Assembly (NCBI GenBank): GCA_017522685.1
Contig: JAFWYN010000018.1
Coordinates: forward strand, 62,001 to 126,000
Reading direction: 5' to 3'
Length of the DNA stretch: 64,000 nt
Source: Lachnospiraceae bacterium
GTDB lineage: Bacteria > Bacillota_A > Clostridia > Lachnospirales > Lachnospiraceae
Shown here: one piece after another, positions 17,044-24,939 of the stretch
Position numbering within the stretch: position 1 is the stretch's first letter
Layout: each line of letters opens with the position of its first letter
Notes under the pieces: generated by a model
Databases searched by the model: none
What the model saw: only the letters and a program-made list of their open reading frames with translations
What the model was told of the DNA's origin: nothing
Made by a program: the position numbers and the translations under genes

Positions 17044-17283
17044 CTAACTATTTGTTTCGTCAAGTTTTTCTATCAATTCACAAATCAGATTATAGTATTC
17101 TTTTGGCAATTGATACTTTTCATTAAAGTTTTTCAAAAGTTCAACAAACTTATCCTTATAATTAACTACATCAATAAAGCAATCATACTTTACAAATGTC
17201 ACTATCTCATTTGCTATATTCACACCGCTAGCTTTTTTCCCTGCCAGAAATTTAATCAAACTACGATGAAACAAACGTGACAT
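17044..17283 (-). pseudogene. Nucleotidyltransferase-like protein, C-terminal part after frameshift
   Basis: The 79 residues begin MSRLFHRSLIKFLAGKKASGV and end with a helical KEYYNLICELIEKLDETNS. The frame is open upstream of this Met and reads NEKICNEFSLKDDKPYQ before it, which joins smoothly to the end of the upstream nucleotidyltransferase part in another frame. Together the two parts would form one protein of about 205 residues: an N-terminal nucleotidyltransferase domain and a C-terminal helical domain. The Met at 17283 has no clear ribosome binding site. I therefore treat this as the second half of a broken gene or of a programmed frameshift gene. Confidence 0.6.
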
Positions 17284-17303
17284 TTGATAGGGCTTGTCAT
17301 CCT

Positions 17304-17669
17304 TTAATGAAAACTCATTACATATTTTTTCGTTTCGGTTGTAATTGCATATCTTAATATCCTCTTTATGGAAAATCCTCTACCCTCAATATCAATTTTC
17401 TCTATTATTTCTAAATCAACAGCCACACCATTCTCATAGATGATGATAAGTATACCTAAAGGATTATGTGTATAGGAAATATACACTGGTTTTCCATACC
17501 CATAAATCAGGTCACCCAGATCCTCTGCATTACAAAGTACACTTATATCCACATCTGAAAATAATGTTGAACTCCCATTCAGGAATGAACCACCTAACCA
17601 AATATGAATTTTGTTTTCTTCTGCAAATCGCTTAACATATTCAATATATTGTTGTTGATTGTTTTTCAT
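17304..17669 (-). CDS. Nucleotidyltransferase-fold protein, N-terminal part, frameshifted
   Basis: The 121 residues carry the pol-beta-type nucleotidyltransferase motif WLGGSFLNGSSTLFSDVDIS (GGS followed by a DVD metal pair) at about 25-44 and a third acidic strand GVAVDLEIIEK near 80. Relatives include aminoglycoside nucleotidyltransferases and toxin-antitoxin MNT proteins. The frame ends at TAA 17304, just after a run of six A residues on the coding strand (17325-17330). A minus-one shift there enters the frame of the next fragment. ATG 17669 follows AAAGGTG. The substrate cannot be told. Confidence 0.7.
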   Translation of the reverse strand: MKNNQQQYIEYVKRFAEENKIHIWLGGSFLNGSSTLFSDVDISVLCNAEDLGDLIYGYGKPVYISYTHNPLGILIIIYENGVAVDLEIIEKIDIEGRGFSIKRILRYAITTETKKYVMSFH

Positions 17670-17787
17670 ATGGCACCTTTCTTTGACTTTGAACTTTATA
17701 TTTCAACAATTCTCCATTTCCCCCATAAGCTTCAATTCACAAATAATAATCTTTTACCGCAAATCCATTTCATATAAATTCAAAAAA

Positions 17788-18255
17788 TCATAACTTCGCC
17801 TTGCATGACATTTTTTCAACGTCTAATCGGAATACGGCTACAGCCTCCAGCATTTCCTCACTGTAATCCCACTGTTCTTTTGATGTTGTTTGTTTCATGA
17901 TGGCGTTAAGTCCTTTTATTTTTTCCTTAGTATCTTCTACTAATGAAAGGGTGCCTGTACCCACAACACTTTGAAAAGTAGCCGAAAAATCACATGCCAT
18001 TTCGCCTTCCAACAAAGTATAGTTTCCGTCTATTTCAAAACCTACTGTAGGTTGCTTCTTTGCAAGATTATATTTCCGACCATCCTTAGCACCATGAAAA
18101 TAGAAGGTGTATTGTTCGTCATATGAATATCCGTAATTGATTGGAACGATGTAAATATCGCCGGCATCGTAAAATGCAATGCGTAGGATTTGTTCCTTGG
18201 CAATGAAGGTCGCAATAGTGTTTGCGTCTGTGATTTCTCTGTCTTTTCGTCTCAA
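17788..18255 (-). CDS. Pyridoxamine 5'-phosphate oxidase family protein (NimA-like)
   Basis: This 155-residue split-barrel flavin-binding protein opens with MRRKDREITDANTIATFIAKE and continues LRIAFYDAGDIYIVPINYGY, then YTFYFHGAKDGRKYNL, VGFEID, and SATFQSVVGTGTLSLVED. These are the motifs of the PPOX class close to the nitroimidazole-resistance NimA proteins. Members bind FMN, heme or F420 and reduce small substrates; the specific reaction is unknown. It is not obviously in an operon: about 120 AT-rich bases separate it from the broken nucleotidyltransferase downstream. Confidence 0.88.
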   Translation of the reverse strand: MRRKDREITDANTIATFIAKEQILRIAFYDAGDIYIVPINYGYSYDEQYTFYFHGAKDGRKYNLAKKQPTVGFEIDGNYTLLEGEMACDFSATFQSVVGTGTLSLVEDTKEKIKGLNAIMKQTTSKEQWDYSEEMLEAVAVFRLDVEKMSCKAKL

Positions 18256-18464
18256 TTTTATACTATCTCCTATAAACTATGTATCTTTAAAGATGAAATT
18301 TCCTAATTGGTACCATATTTTTAAGGAAAGGTGGTACTGTTTTTAATGATTTGATGTATAAGGTACGGCATTTGTCAAAAAGCTATATAAAACTATCAAA
18401 ATCTTCATAAAAATGGATACTAAATCAGAGTTTTTGATTGTATAGATACGCAAGTGGGAAACAA

Positions 18465-18557
18465 AAGCCTTGCCGACAGACTCGCAAGCACAGCTTGTGA
18501 GCTATCATCATGCCTCTACTATACAAGCCTTGCCGACAGGCTCGCAAGCACAGCTTG
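18465..18557. repeat. Pair of direct repeats, 60-bp period
   Basis: Two copies of a 33-base sequence (18465-18497 and 18525-18557) start AAGCCTTGCCGACAG and end GCAAGCACAGCTTG. They differ at one position and are exactly 60 bases apart. Each contains the short palindrome GCAAGC-ACA-GCTTG. A 12-base inverted match to TACAAGCCTTGC also occurs at 18647-18658. The rest of 18256-18600 is AT-rich with no gene. This looks like a small dispersed palindromic repeat element. Confidence 0.6.
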
Positions 18558-18599
18558 CTCGCTGTCGCGGCTGGCGCCGTATGTGTCTAAAGCCGAAAA

Positions 18600-18630
18600 C
18601 GGCTACCCGTGAGTAAACTCCCGGTAGCCG
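18600..18630 (-). terminator. Terminator of the ABC exporter operon
   Basis: On the minus strand CGGCTACCGGGAG pairs with the ACGGGTAGCCG side, and GTTTTC follows. It lies about 30 bases after the stop at 18660. Confidence 0.7.
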
Positions 18631-18659
18631 CTTCAGCTTTATCCACGCAAGGCTTGTAG

Positions 18660-20417
18660 CTAACGCGCAAACTGACTCCTATATAACTCTGCATAAAAAC
18701 CACCTAAGTTTAATAAACTATCATGATTTCCTTGCTCTATAATGTTTCCGTCTTTCATTACCAGAATAATATCCGCTTCCCTAATTGTTGACAATCTATG
18801 GGCTACGATGAAGCTGGTTCTGCCCTGCATCATGCGGGCGAAGGCCTGCTGGATGCGGATTTCGGTACGGGTATCGATGGAGGAGGTTGCCTCGTCCAGG
18901 ATGAGCATGGGGGGCAGGCAAAGCATGACTCTGGCGATACAGAGAAGCTGCTTCTGTCCCTGGGACAAGCTGCCACCATCTTCGGTGATTATAGTGTGAT
19001 AACCCTGGGGAAGACGTTTGATAAAGCCGTGAGCATGGGCTGCCTTCGCGGCTTCCATAACTTCTTCTTCGGTGGCTTCCGGCTTGCCCATGCGGATATT
19101 GTCTAAGATAGTGCCGCTTCTAAGCCAAGTCTCCTGAAGCACCATACCGAAATTGGTACGCAGTGACCCTCTGGTGATATTACGGATATCCGTGCCGTCC
19201 ACCTTGATACTGCCGCTGTTTACATCATAAAAACGCATCAGCAGATTGATAACCGTGGTCTTGCCACAGCCGGTAGGACCTACGATAGCCACACGCTGGC
19301 CGGGCTTCACGGAAAGGCTGAAGTCCTGAATCAGCTTCTTTTCCGGTACATAGCTGAAATACACATCCTCTAAAGAAATATTTCCCTGTGCATCCTCTAA
19401 CACACGTGCATCCTCCGCATCCGGTATCTGTGGTTCCTCTTCAATCAGTTCGAAGATTCTGGAAGCACAAACCAGTGCATTCTGGAACTCCGTTACCACG
19501 CCGGAGATTTCATTAAAAGGCTTGGTATACTGGTTTGCATAGCTTAGCAAAGTAGAAAGTCTACCTACGGATATGCCACCCTTAATCGCTACGAAAGCTC
19601 CGAAAATACCTACTCCCGCATACACCAGACTGTTTACGAAACGGGTGGCGGGATTGGTCAGGGAACTGTAAAAAGTAGCCTTTAAAGAACATACACCCAA
19701 TCTCTCGTTGATTTCATTAAATCGTTCAATGGCTTCTTCTTCCTGGGAGAAGGTCTTAACCACCTTCTGATTACCCACCATTTCCTCGATGAGGGCGGTC
19801 TGTTCTCCTCTGGTCTCAGACTGCGCCTTAAACATATCATGGGTGCTCTTGGCGATAAACTTCGCCACAAAGAAAGATACCGGGGTGATACATACCACCA
19901 CCAGGGTGATGGGCACATTGGTCATCAGCATGAAAATCAAGGTTCCCACGATGGTCAGTACTCCTGTAAACAGCTGGGTAAATCCCATCAACAGACCATC
20001 TGCAAAGGTATCCACATCCGCAATAACACGGCTTACAATATCACCGTAAGAACGTGCATCGATATATTTTAGAGGCAGAATTTCCAGCTTTGCAAAAGCA
20101 TCCTTACGGATATCTTGAATCACATGGAAGGTAATATAATTGTTACAGGTATTCATGACCCACTGGGCAATCGCCGTCACCACCATCACAATACCGATTT
20201 TCTTCATTACATCAAAAATGCCGGGCATATCCACCAGCCCTTTGTCTACAATCAAATCCACTGCATCACCTATCAAAATAGGGATATACAGGGTCAGTGC
20301 CACTGTCAGTGCAGCAAGGAGTACGGATACACCTACGAAAAACCAGTACTTATGAATGTAACGAAGGATTTTGCCCATAGCACCCTTTGTGCTTACGTTT
20401 TTTTCTGATTTAGGCAT
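18660..20417 (-). CDS. ABC exporter half-transporter, catalytic subunit of a heterodimer
   Basis: This 585-residue fused permease-ATPase starts MPKSEKNVSTKGAMGKILRYIHKY at ATG 20417, behind GGAGGTG. The membrane domain (about 20-320) has six segments. The ATPase shows Walker A VGPTGCGKTTVINLL, Q-loop GMVLQETWL, signature LSQGQKQLL, Walker B MLILDEATSSID with the catalytic Glu present, and H-loop VAHRLSTI. The start overlaps the stop of the upstream half-transporter by 8 bases, so the two are translated together. Heterodimeric exporters of this kind carry drugs, lipids or peptides; the cargo is not evident. Confidence 0.92.
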   Translation of the reverse strand: MPKSEKNVSTKGAMGKILRYIHKYWFFVGVSVLLAALTVALTLYIPILIGDAVDLIVDKGLVDMPGIFDVMKKIGIVMVVTAIAQWVMNTCNNYITFHVIQDIRKDAFAKLEILPLKYIDARSYGDIVSRVIADVDTFADGLLMGFTQLFTGVLTIVGTLIFMLMTNVPITLVVVCITPVSFFVAKFIAKSTHDMFKAQSETRGEQTALIEEMVGNQKVVKTFSQEEEAIERFNEINERLGVCSLKATFYSSLTNPATRFVNSLVYAGVGIFGAFVAIKGGISVGRLSTLLSYANQYTKPFNEISGVVTEFQNALVCASRIFELIEEEPQIPDAEDARVLEDAQGNISLEDVYFSYVPEKKLIQDFSLSVKPGQRVAIVGPTGCGKTTVINLLMRFYDVNSGSIKVDGTDIRNITRGSLRTNFGMVLQETWLRSGTILDNIRMGKPEATEEEVMEAAKAAHAHGFIKRLPQGYHTIITEDGGSLSQGQKQLLCIARVMLCLPPMLILDEATSSIDTRTEIRIQQAFARMMQGRTSFIVAHRLSTIREADIILVMKDGNIIEQGNHDSLLNLGGFYAELYRSQFAR

Positions 20418-22149
20418 TTGCTGCACCTCCCTTCTCATACTGGGAATAGTAGATTTCCTGATATACTTCACAGCATGCCAGTAATTCCTCATGGGTCCCC
20501 AAGCCTGCCACTTCTCCGTCATCCAGTACCACGATTTTGTCCGCATGCATAATGGTGGAAGCTCTCTGGGACACAATAAAAATTGTGGTTTCCCCTTCTA
20601 AGGTACGCAGTGCTGCACGTAATTTTGCATCCGTAGCATAATCCAATGCGGATGCAGAGTCATCCAATATCAAAATATCCGGCTGACGTACCAATGCTCT
20701 GGCAATGGTCAGACGCTGTCTCTGACCGCCTGACAAATTCTTACCGTTTTGGGCGATTTCTCCGTCCAAGCCGCCCTTGCCTTCTACCACTTCACGAGCC
20801 TGGGCCAAATCGATGGCTTTCCACATTTCCTCGTCCGTGGCATCCTGCTTGCCCCACTGCAAATTGCTGCGAATGGTACCTTTGAAAAGCACTGCCTTTT
20901 GGGGCACAATACCCATACGTTCACGTAGCTCATCCTCCGGTATGGATTTAATATCCTTACCTTCTAAGCGGATGGTACCGCTCGTAGCCGGATAAAATCC
21001 GGGAAGCAAATTTACCAAAGAAGATTTACCGGAACCGGTACCGCCGATAATACCGATAGTATCCCCTTTATTGACAGTAAAGTGCATATCATGCAGGGTT
21101 TCATCACCGGCACCTGCATAGGTTACACTTACATGATCAAACTCTAAGAAAGGCACCTCACCGGTAGCCACTCGTTCCTTCTCGGGTACGATTTCTTCGT
21201 TGGTAATGTCAAAAATAGCTGCCACGCGGTCCGCACTGGCCATAGCCTTACTCACCAGCACGATTAGATTAGCAAGCTTCACCAGTTCTACCAAAATCTG
21301 TGACATATAGTTAATAATGGCCACCACATCACCCTGGGTCAAATTGCCCACGTTAACCTGAATGGCACCGGTATAAATCAAGGCAATAATGGCACCATTC
21401 ACAATCACATAGGTCAAAGGATTCATGCAGGCACTGATTTTACCCACATGCATCTGGGCCGCTGCCAATACTGCATTCTGCTCCCTGAATCGCTCCTCTT
21501 CCTTCTTCTCCTGATGGAAAGCTCGAATCACACGGATACCGGTCAGATTCTCTCTGGTGGTACCCAGTACTGCATCCAGACTACTCTGCACCTTTTTGTA
21601 CAAAGGCATGGTAATCACCATGATACCAAACACGATAATGGCCAGAACCGGAATAGCCACCACGAAAATCAGAGCCGACTTCACATCAATGGTAAAAGCC
21701 ATAATCATAGCACCAAATACAATAATCGGCGAACGCAGGAACAGACGAAGTACCATATTCACACCGTTCTGACACTGATTTACATCCGCCGTCATACGAG
21801 TAATCAAGGTGGAGGTACCCGCCTTATCAATATTGGTGAAATTTAGCCCCTGAATATGTTCAAAAAGAGCCTGACGCAGCTTGGTGGAAAAGGTCACGGC
21901 CGCCTTAGCCGCAAAAAACTGAGCCGTAATGGCAAACACCAGACCAATTACAGCAAGTGCCAACAGGCAAAGTCCCATCTTTCCGATATAGCCCATATCC
22001 TCGTTAGGAATACCCTTATCAATGATACTGGCGATTACCAGTGGCACAAACAGCTCAAAGCAAGCCTCCAACAGTTTAAACAAGGGTGCCAGCACCACTT
22101 CCTTTTTACAATCCTTCAAATACACTAATAACTTCTTCAATGCTTTCAT
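20410..22149 (-). CDS. ABC exporter half-transporter with degenerate ATP site
   Basis: This protein of about 579 residues has a type IV exporter membrane domain (about 15-310) and an ATPase with Walker A GGTGSGKSSLV, MGIVPQKAVLF, signature NLSGGQRQRL and Walker B ILILDDSASALD. Asp replaces the catalytic Glu after Walker B, as is usual in one subunit of heterodimeric exporters such as BmrC or TM287. It therefore pairs with the downstream subunit, which has the intact site. I choose ATG 22149 (MKALKKLLVYLKDCKKE). An in-frame ATG at 22194 lacks a ribosome binding site. It overlaps the phosphopantetheinyl transferase gene by 44 bases. Confidence 0.9.
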   Translation of the reverse strand: MKALKKLLVYLKDCKKEVVLAPLFKLLEACFELFVPLVIASIIDKGIPNEDMGYIGKMGLCLLALAVIGLVFAITAQFFAAKAAVTFSTKLRQALFEHIQGLNFTNIDKAGTSTLITRMTADVNQCQNGVNMVLRLFLRSPIIVFGAMIMAFTIDVKSALIFVVAIPVLAIIVFGIMVITMPLYKKVQSSLDAVLGTTRENLTGIRVIRAFHQEKKEEERFREQNAVLAAAQMHVGKISACMNPLTYVIVNGAIIALIYTGAIQVNVGNLTQGDVVAIINYMSQILVELVKLANLIVLVSKAMASADRVAAIFDITNEEIVPEKERVATGEVPFLEFDHVSVTYAGAGDETLHDMHFTVNKGDTIGIIGGTGSGKSSLVNLLPGFYPATSGTIRLEGKDIKSIPEDELRERMGIVPQKAVLFKGTIRSNLQWGKQDATDEEMWKAIDLAQAREVVEGKGGLDGEIAQNGKNLSGGQRQRLTIARALVRQPDILILDDSASALDYATDAKLRAALRTLEGETTIFIVSQRASTIMHADKIVVLDDGEVAGLGTHEELLACCEVYQEIYYSQYEKGGAANA

Positions 22150-22681
22150 CCTTTCCACAGCAGATACTGATTTGATATCCTTCCACTGCTTCATACTCTA
22201 TAAACTGTACATTTTCTATATCCACTAACACATTGGTTTGCAGCACCTCCGTGTTAAGTCCGGTGCCCAGATACTTTCCGTAAGCCTCTTTGCGGCACCA
22301 GATGTGGTAAAATATGTCTTTTTTGTCTTCCTCACTATAGCACTCCGAAAATGCCTGCCACTCTTCCTTGGAAAAAAATCTCCTAGCCATAGCTTCCATT
22401 CGTGCCGATTTCTTCTCCTGCACATCCACACCCACTTCATTTTCAGCAATCACCAGCGCAACTATCTGCCCAGAATGGGAGATATTGTAATGAATGGGCA
22501 TACCTACTATGTAAGGCTTTCCGTGGTCATTTTTCGCAAATTCCGCCTTTTCATACACCTCATCACTAAGTGCCCTCCGAAGTAGGAACTGTCCTGCCGC
22601 ATGGTGTTTCTTATGCTTGGATACCTCTGTACAATATTTACTTTTTCCAAATTCAATCATACTCAATATGTATAATATCAT
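22106..22681 (-). CDS. Sfp-type 4'-phosphopantetheinyl transferase
   Basis: This protein of about 191 residues has the Sfp-family motifs GKPYIVGMPIHYNISHSG, GVDVQEKKSARMEAMARRFF (the GxDxE-like magnesium site) and IWCRKEAYGKYLGTGL (the WxxKEAxxK motif). It transfers phosphopantetheine from CoA to carrier proteins of fatty acid, polyketide or nonribosomal peptide synthesis. No carrier protein or synthetase gene is in the window. It overlaps the following ABC exporter genes, so transferase and exporter share one transcript. The start at ATG 22681 follows AAAGAGG; an upstream ATG at 22705 is less likely. The dyad array at 22749-23002 lies directly upstream. Confidence 0.88.
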   Translation of the reverse strand: MILYILSMIEFGKSKYCTEVSKHKKHHAAGQFLLRRALSDEVYEKAEFAKNDHGKPYIVGMPIHYNISHSGQIVALVIAENEVGVDVQEKKSARMEAMARRFFSKEEWQAFSECYSEEDKKDIFYHIWCRKEAYGKYLGTGLNTEVLQTNVLVDIENVQFIEYEAVEGYQISICCGKDESIEEVISVFEGL

Positions 22682-22748
22682 TGCCTCTTTCCCTGAACAC
22701 ACCATTCATGCACTATAAATATTTGCAAATGCTTTCATAATCCTAATA

Positions 22749-23002
22749 TTGGGCAAAAACTACTATTTTTAACTTCTTATACCCAATTTTAAAGTTATTC
22801 TTGCTTCAAAACACTCTCCAAATGCCTCTTTGGGATATAACTTGGATAATTTTTTATTTTATACCCACGATTCAGCCTCTTTCTTGGGTATTTTTTGACC
22901 ATAACAGCTCTCTATACCCAAAAGTACTCTTTTCAGCGAAAAATCAATGTTTTCAAAGCAATTTATGGGTACAAATACACTATTTTCAGTTTCCATACCC
23001 AA
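22749..23002. repeat. Array of four TTGGGTAT/ATACCCAA dyads
   Basis: Four dyads lie at 22749-22786, 22830-22868, 22884-22921 and 22965-23002. Each has a left arm like TTGGGTAT and a right arm ATACCCAA or TATACCCA. Spans are 38, 39, 38 and 38 bases. The sequences between the arms differ, and inter-dyad gaps are 43, 15 and 43 bases. The array fills most of the otherwise empty 410 bases between the aspS terminator and the phosphopantetheinyl transferase gene. No open reading frame of note overlaps it. It shares an arm consensus with the array at 33305-33537. Confidence 0.75.
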
Positions 23003-23071
23003 ACCAGTACAAAATATCTTAAGATGCCCTACGTTTTAATAACAATCTACTCTCTAAATCTGTACAATGCC

Positions 23072-23101
23072 AAAAAAGAGTTGCCCGGCAACTCTTTTTG
23101 G
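23072..23101 (-). terminator. Terminator of the hisS-aspS operon
   Basis: On the minus strand AGAGTTGCC and GGCAACTCT form a 9-bp stem followed by TTTTTTGGC. It begins about 20 bases after the aspS stop. Confidence 0.9.
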
Positions 23102-23115
23102 CTATCTTTATTTGA

Positions 23116-24921
23116 TTACTCTTCTACGTTTTCTTCTTCCACCAGTGCCAGTGCAATCTGCAATTCATCCAACTGCTTATCATCTACAAGGCCGGGAGCC
23201 TCTGTCATAAGACAGGATGCATCCTTCACCTTAGGGAAGGCGATAACTTCACGGATATTGTCAGCCTTTACCAGAAGCATTACAAAACGGTCCAAACCGA
23301 TGGCCAGACCTGCGTGAGGAGGCACACCGTACTTAAACGCATTCAATAGGAAGCCGAATCTTTCGTAAGCATCTTCCTTGCTAAAGCCCAGTACCTCAAA
23401 CATCTTCTCCTGTACATCGCTCTGGAAAATACGTACGCTACCGCCGCCCAGCTCGACGCCGTTTAATACGATATCATAAGCCTTTGCACGTACTCTGCCG
23501 GGATCGGTATCCAAATACTGCAAATCTTCATCCATGGGCATGGTGAAAGGATGATGCATAGCCACATAACGGTTTGCTTCTTCATTCCACTCTAAGAGAG
23601 GGAATTCGGTTACCCACAGGAAGTCAAATCTGTCATTATCAATCATATCAAGCTGCTTAGCCACTTCAATACGAAGTGCACCAAGAGAAGCCCAAACCAC
23701 GCTGTTCTTATCTGCGGCAAAGAACATTAAATCTCCTGCCTCTGCACCCATAGCCTCTGAAAGTGCCTTTAATTCCTCCTCTGTCATAAACTTAGCAAAG
23801 GAAGACTTGTAGCTACCGTCGGGCTGAATAGAAAGGTAAGCCAGACCCTTTGCGCCGTAATCCTTTACAAAAGCAGTCAGGGCATCAATCTTCTTACGAG
23901 GCATCTCGGCCTGTCCCTTTACGGTAATACCTCTTACGGAACCACCATTTTCGATAGCACCAGTAAATACGCCAAATCCACAACCCTTAACCACTTCAGA
24001 AACATCTGTTAATTCCATACCGAAACGGGTATCCGGCTTGTCGGAACCGAAACGGTCCATAGCATCCTGCCAGGTCATACGCTTAATAGGCAGCTGTACA
24101 TCCAAGCCGATAGCTTCCTTACAAACTCTCTGTACCATTCTTTCGGTCGCGTCGATGACATCATCCACATCCACGAAGGACATTTCCAAGTCCACCTGAG
24201 TAAATTCCGGCTGTCTGTCCGCACGAAGATCCTCATCGCGGAAGCACTTTGCCAGCTGGAAATATCTGTCATAGCCGGAGCACATCAGTAACTGCTTAAA
24301 AATCTGAGGAGACTGGGGCAATGCATAGAAATGTCCCGGATGCACACGGCTGGGCACCAGATAATCTCTTGCACCTTCCGGTGTGGACTTGCAAAGCATG
24401 GGAGTCTCGATCTCCAGGAAACCTTCCTCTGCCAGAAAAGCTCTGGTGGTGGTAGCAATCTTACTTCTTAAGATTAAATTATTCTGAATATCCGGTCTTC
24501 TCAAATCCAGATAGCGATACTTCAAACGCAATTCTTCCTTGGTCTTGGAATCTGCCTCGATAGGGAACGGAGGTGTTTCTGCCTCTGATAATACACGAAG
24601 TTCGGTCGCACGGATTTCGATTTCGCCGGTTGCCAGGTTCTCGTTTACGGCACCCTCTCTCTTGCACACCTTACCTACTACAGCGATTACAAATTCGCTA
24701 CGCAGATGATATGCCTTCTCAAAGTTCTCAGCGCCACAATCGGTTTCTTCGAAAATCACCTGAAGCAAACCGCTTCTGTCTCTCATATCTACGAAAATAA
24801 TACCGCCCTTATTACGTTGTTTCTGTACCCAACCCATAACGGTTACGGTTTCGCCTACATTAGCGGCATTTATTTCTGCACATCTGCAGCTTCTTTTTAA
24901 GCCCTTCATTGACTCTGCCAT
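23116..24921 (-). CDS. aspS: Aspartyl-tRNA synthetase
   Basis: This 601-residue bacterial-type class II synthetase charges tRNA-Asp (or Asp and Asn) with aspartate. An N-terminal OB-fold (about 15-110) contains VTVMGWVQKQRNKGGIIFVDMRDRSG split over its strands. Class II motif 1 lies near ATTRAFLAEEGFLEIETP, motif 2 at QSPQIFKQLLMCSGYDRYF with FRDEDLRADRQPEFTQ, and motif 3 at GLAIGLDRFVMLL. The bacterial GAD insertion lies between motifs 2 and 3. The gene lies 18 bases downstream of hisS, an arrangement frequent in Firmicutes. ATG 24921 is preceded by GGAGG about 12 bases away; ATG 24909 is a possible alternative. Confidence 0.96.
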   Translation of the reverse strand: MAESMKGLKRSCRCAEINAANVGETVTVMGWVQKQRNKGGIIFVDMRDRSGLLQVIFEETDCGAENFEKAYHLRSEFVIAVVGKVCKREGAVNENLATGEIEIRATELRVLSEAETPPFPIEADSKTKEELRLKYRYLDLRRPDIQNNLILRSKIATTTRAFLAEEGFLEIETPMLCKSTPEGARDYLVPSRVHPGHFYALPQSPQIFKQLLMCSGYDRYFQLAKCFRDEDLRADRQPEFTQVDLEMSFVDVDDVIDATERMVQRVCKEAIGLDVQLPIKRMTWQDAMDRFGSDKPDTRFGMELTDVSEVVKGCGFGVFTGAIENGGSVRGITVKGQAEMPRKKIDALTAFVKDYGAKGLAYLSIQPDGSYKSSFAKFMTEEELKALSEAMGAEAGDLMFFAADKNSVVWASLGALRIEVAKQLDMIDNDRFDFLWVTEFPLLEWNEEANRYVAMHHPFTMPMDEDLQYLDTDPGRVRAKAYDIVLNGVELGGGSVRIFQSDVQEKMFEVLGFSKEDAYERFGFLLNAFKYGVPPHAGLAIGLDRFVMLLVKADNIREVIAFPKVKDASCLMTEAPGLVDDKQLDELQIALALVEEENVEE

Positions 24922-24939
24922 GATTTTATCTTACCTCCA

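Noticed and set aside
20418..20576. N-terminal extension of the second ABC exporter gene
   Set aside because: The extension overlaps the previous gene and lacks a ribosome binding site. ATG 20417 has GGAGGTG in front.
22749..23002. CRISPR array or protein-coding repeat
   Set aside because: The units have short arms and no conserved direct repeat longer than about 8 bases, and spacers are uneven. No cas genes are nearby.
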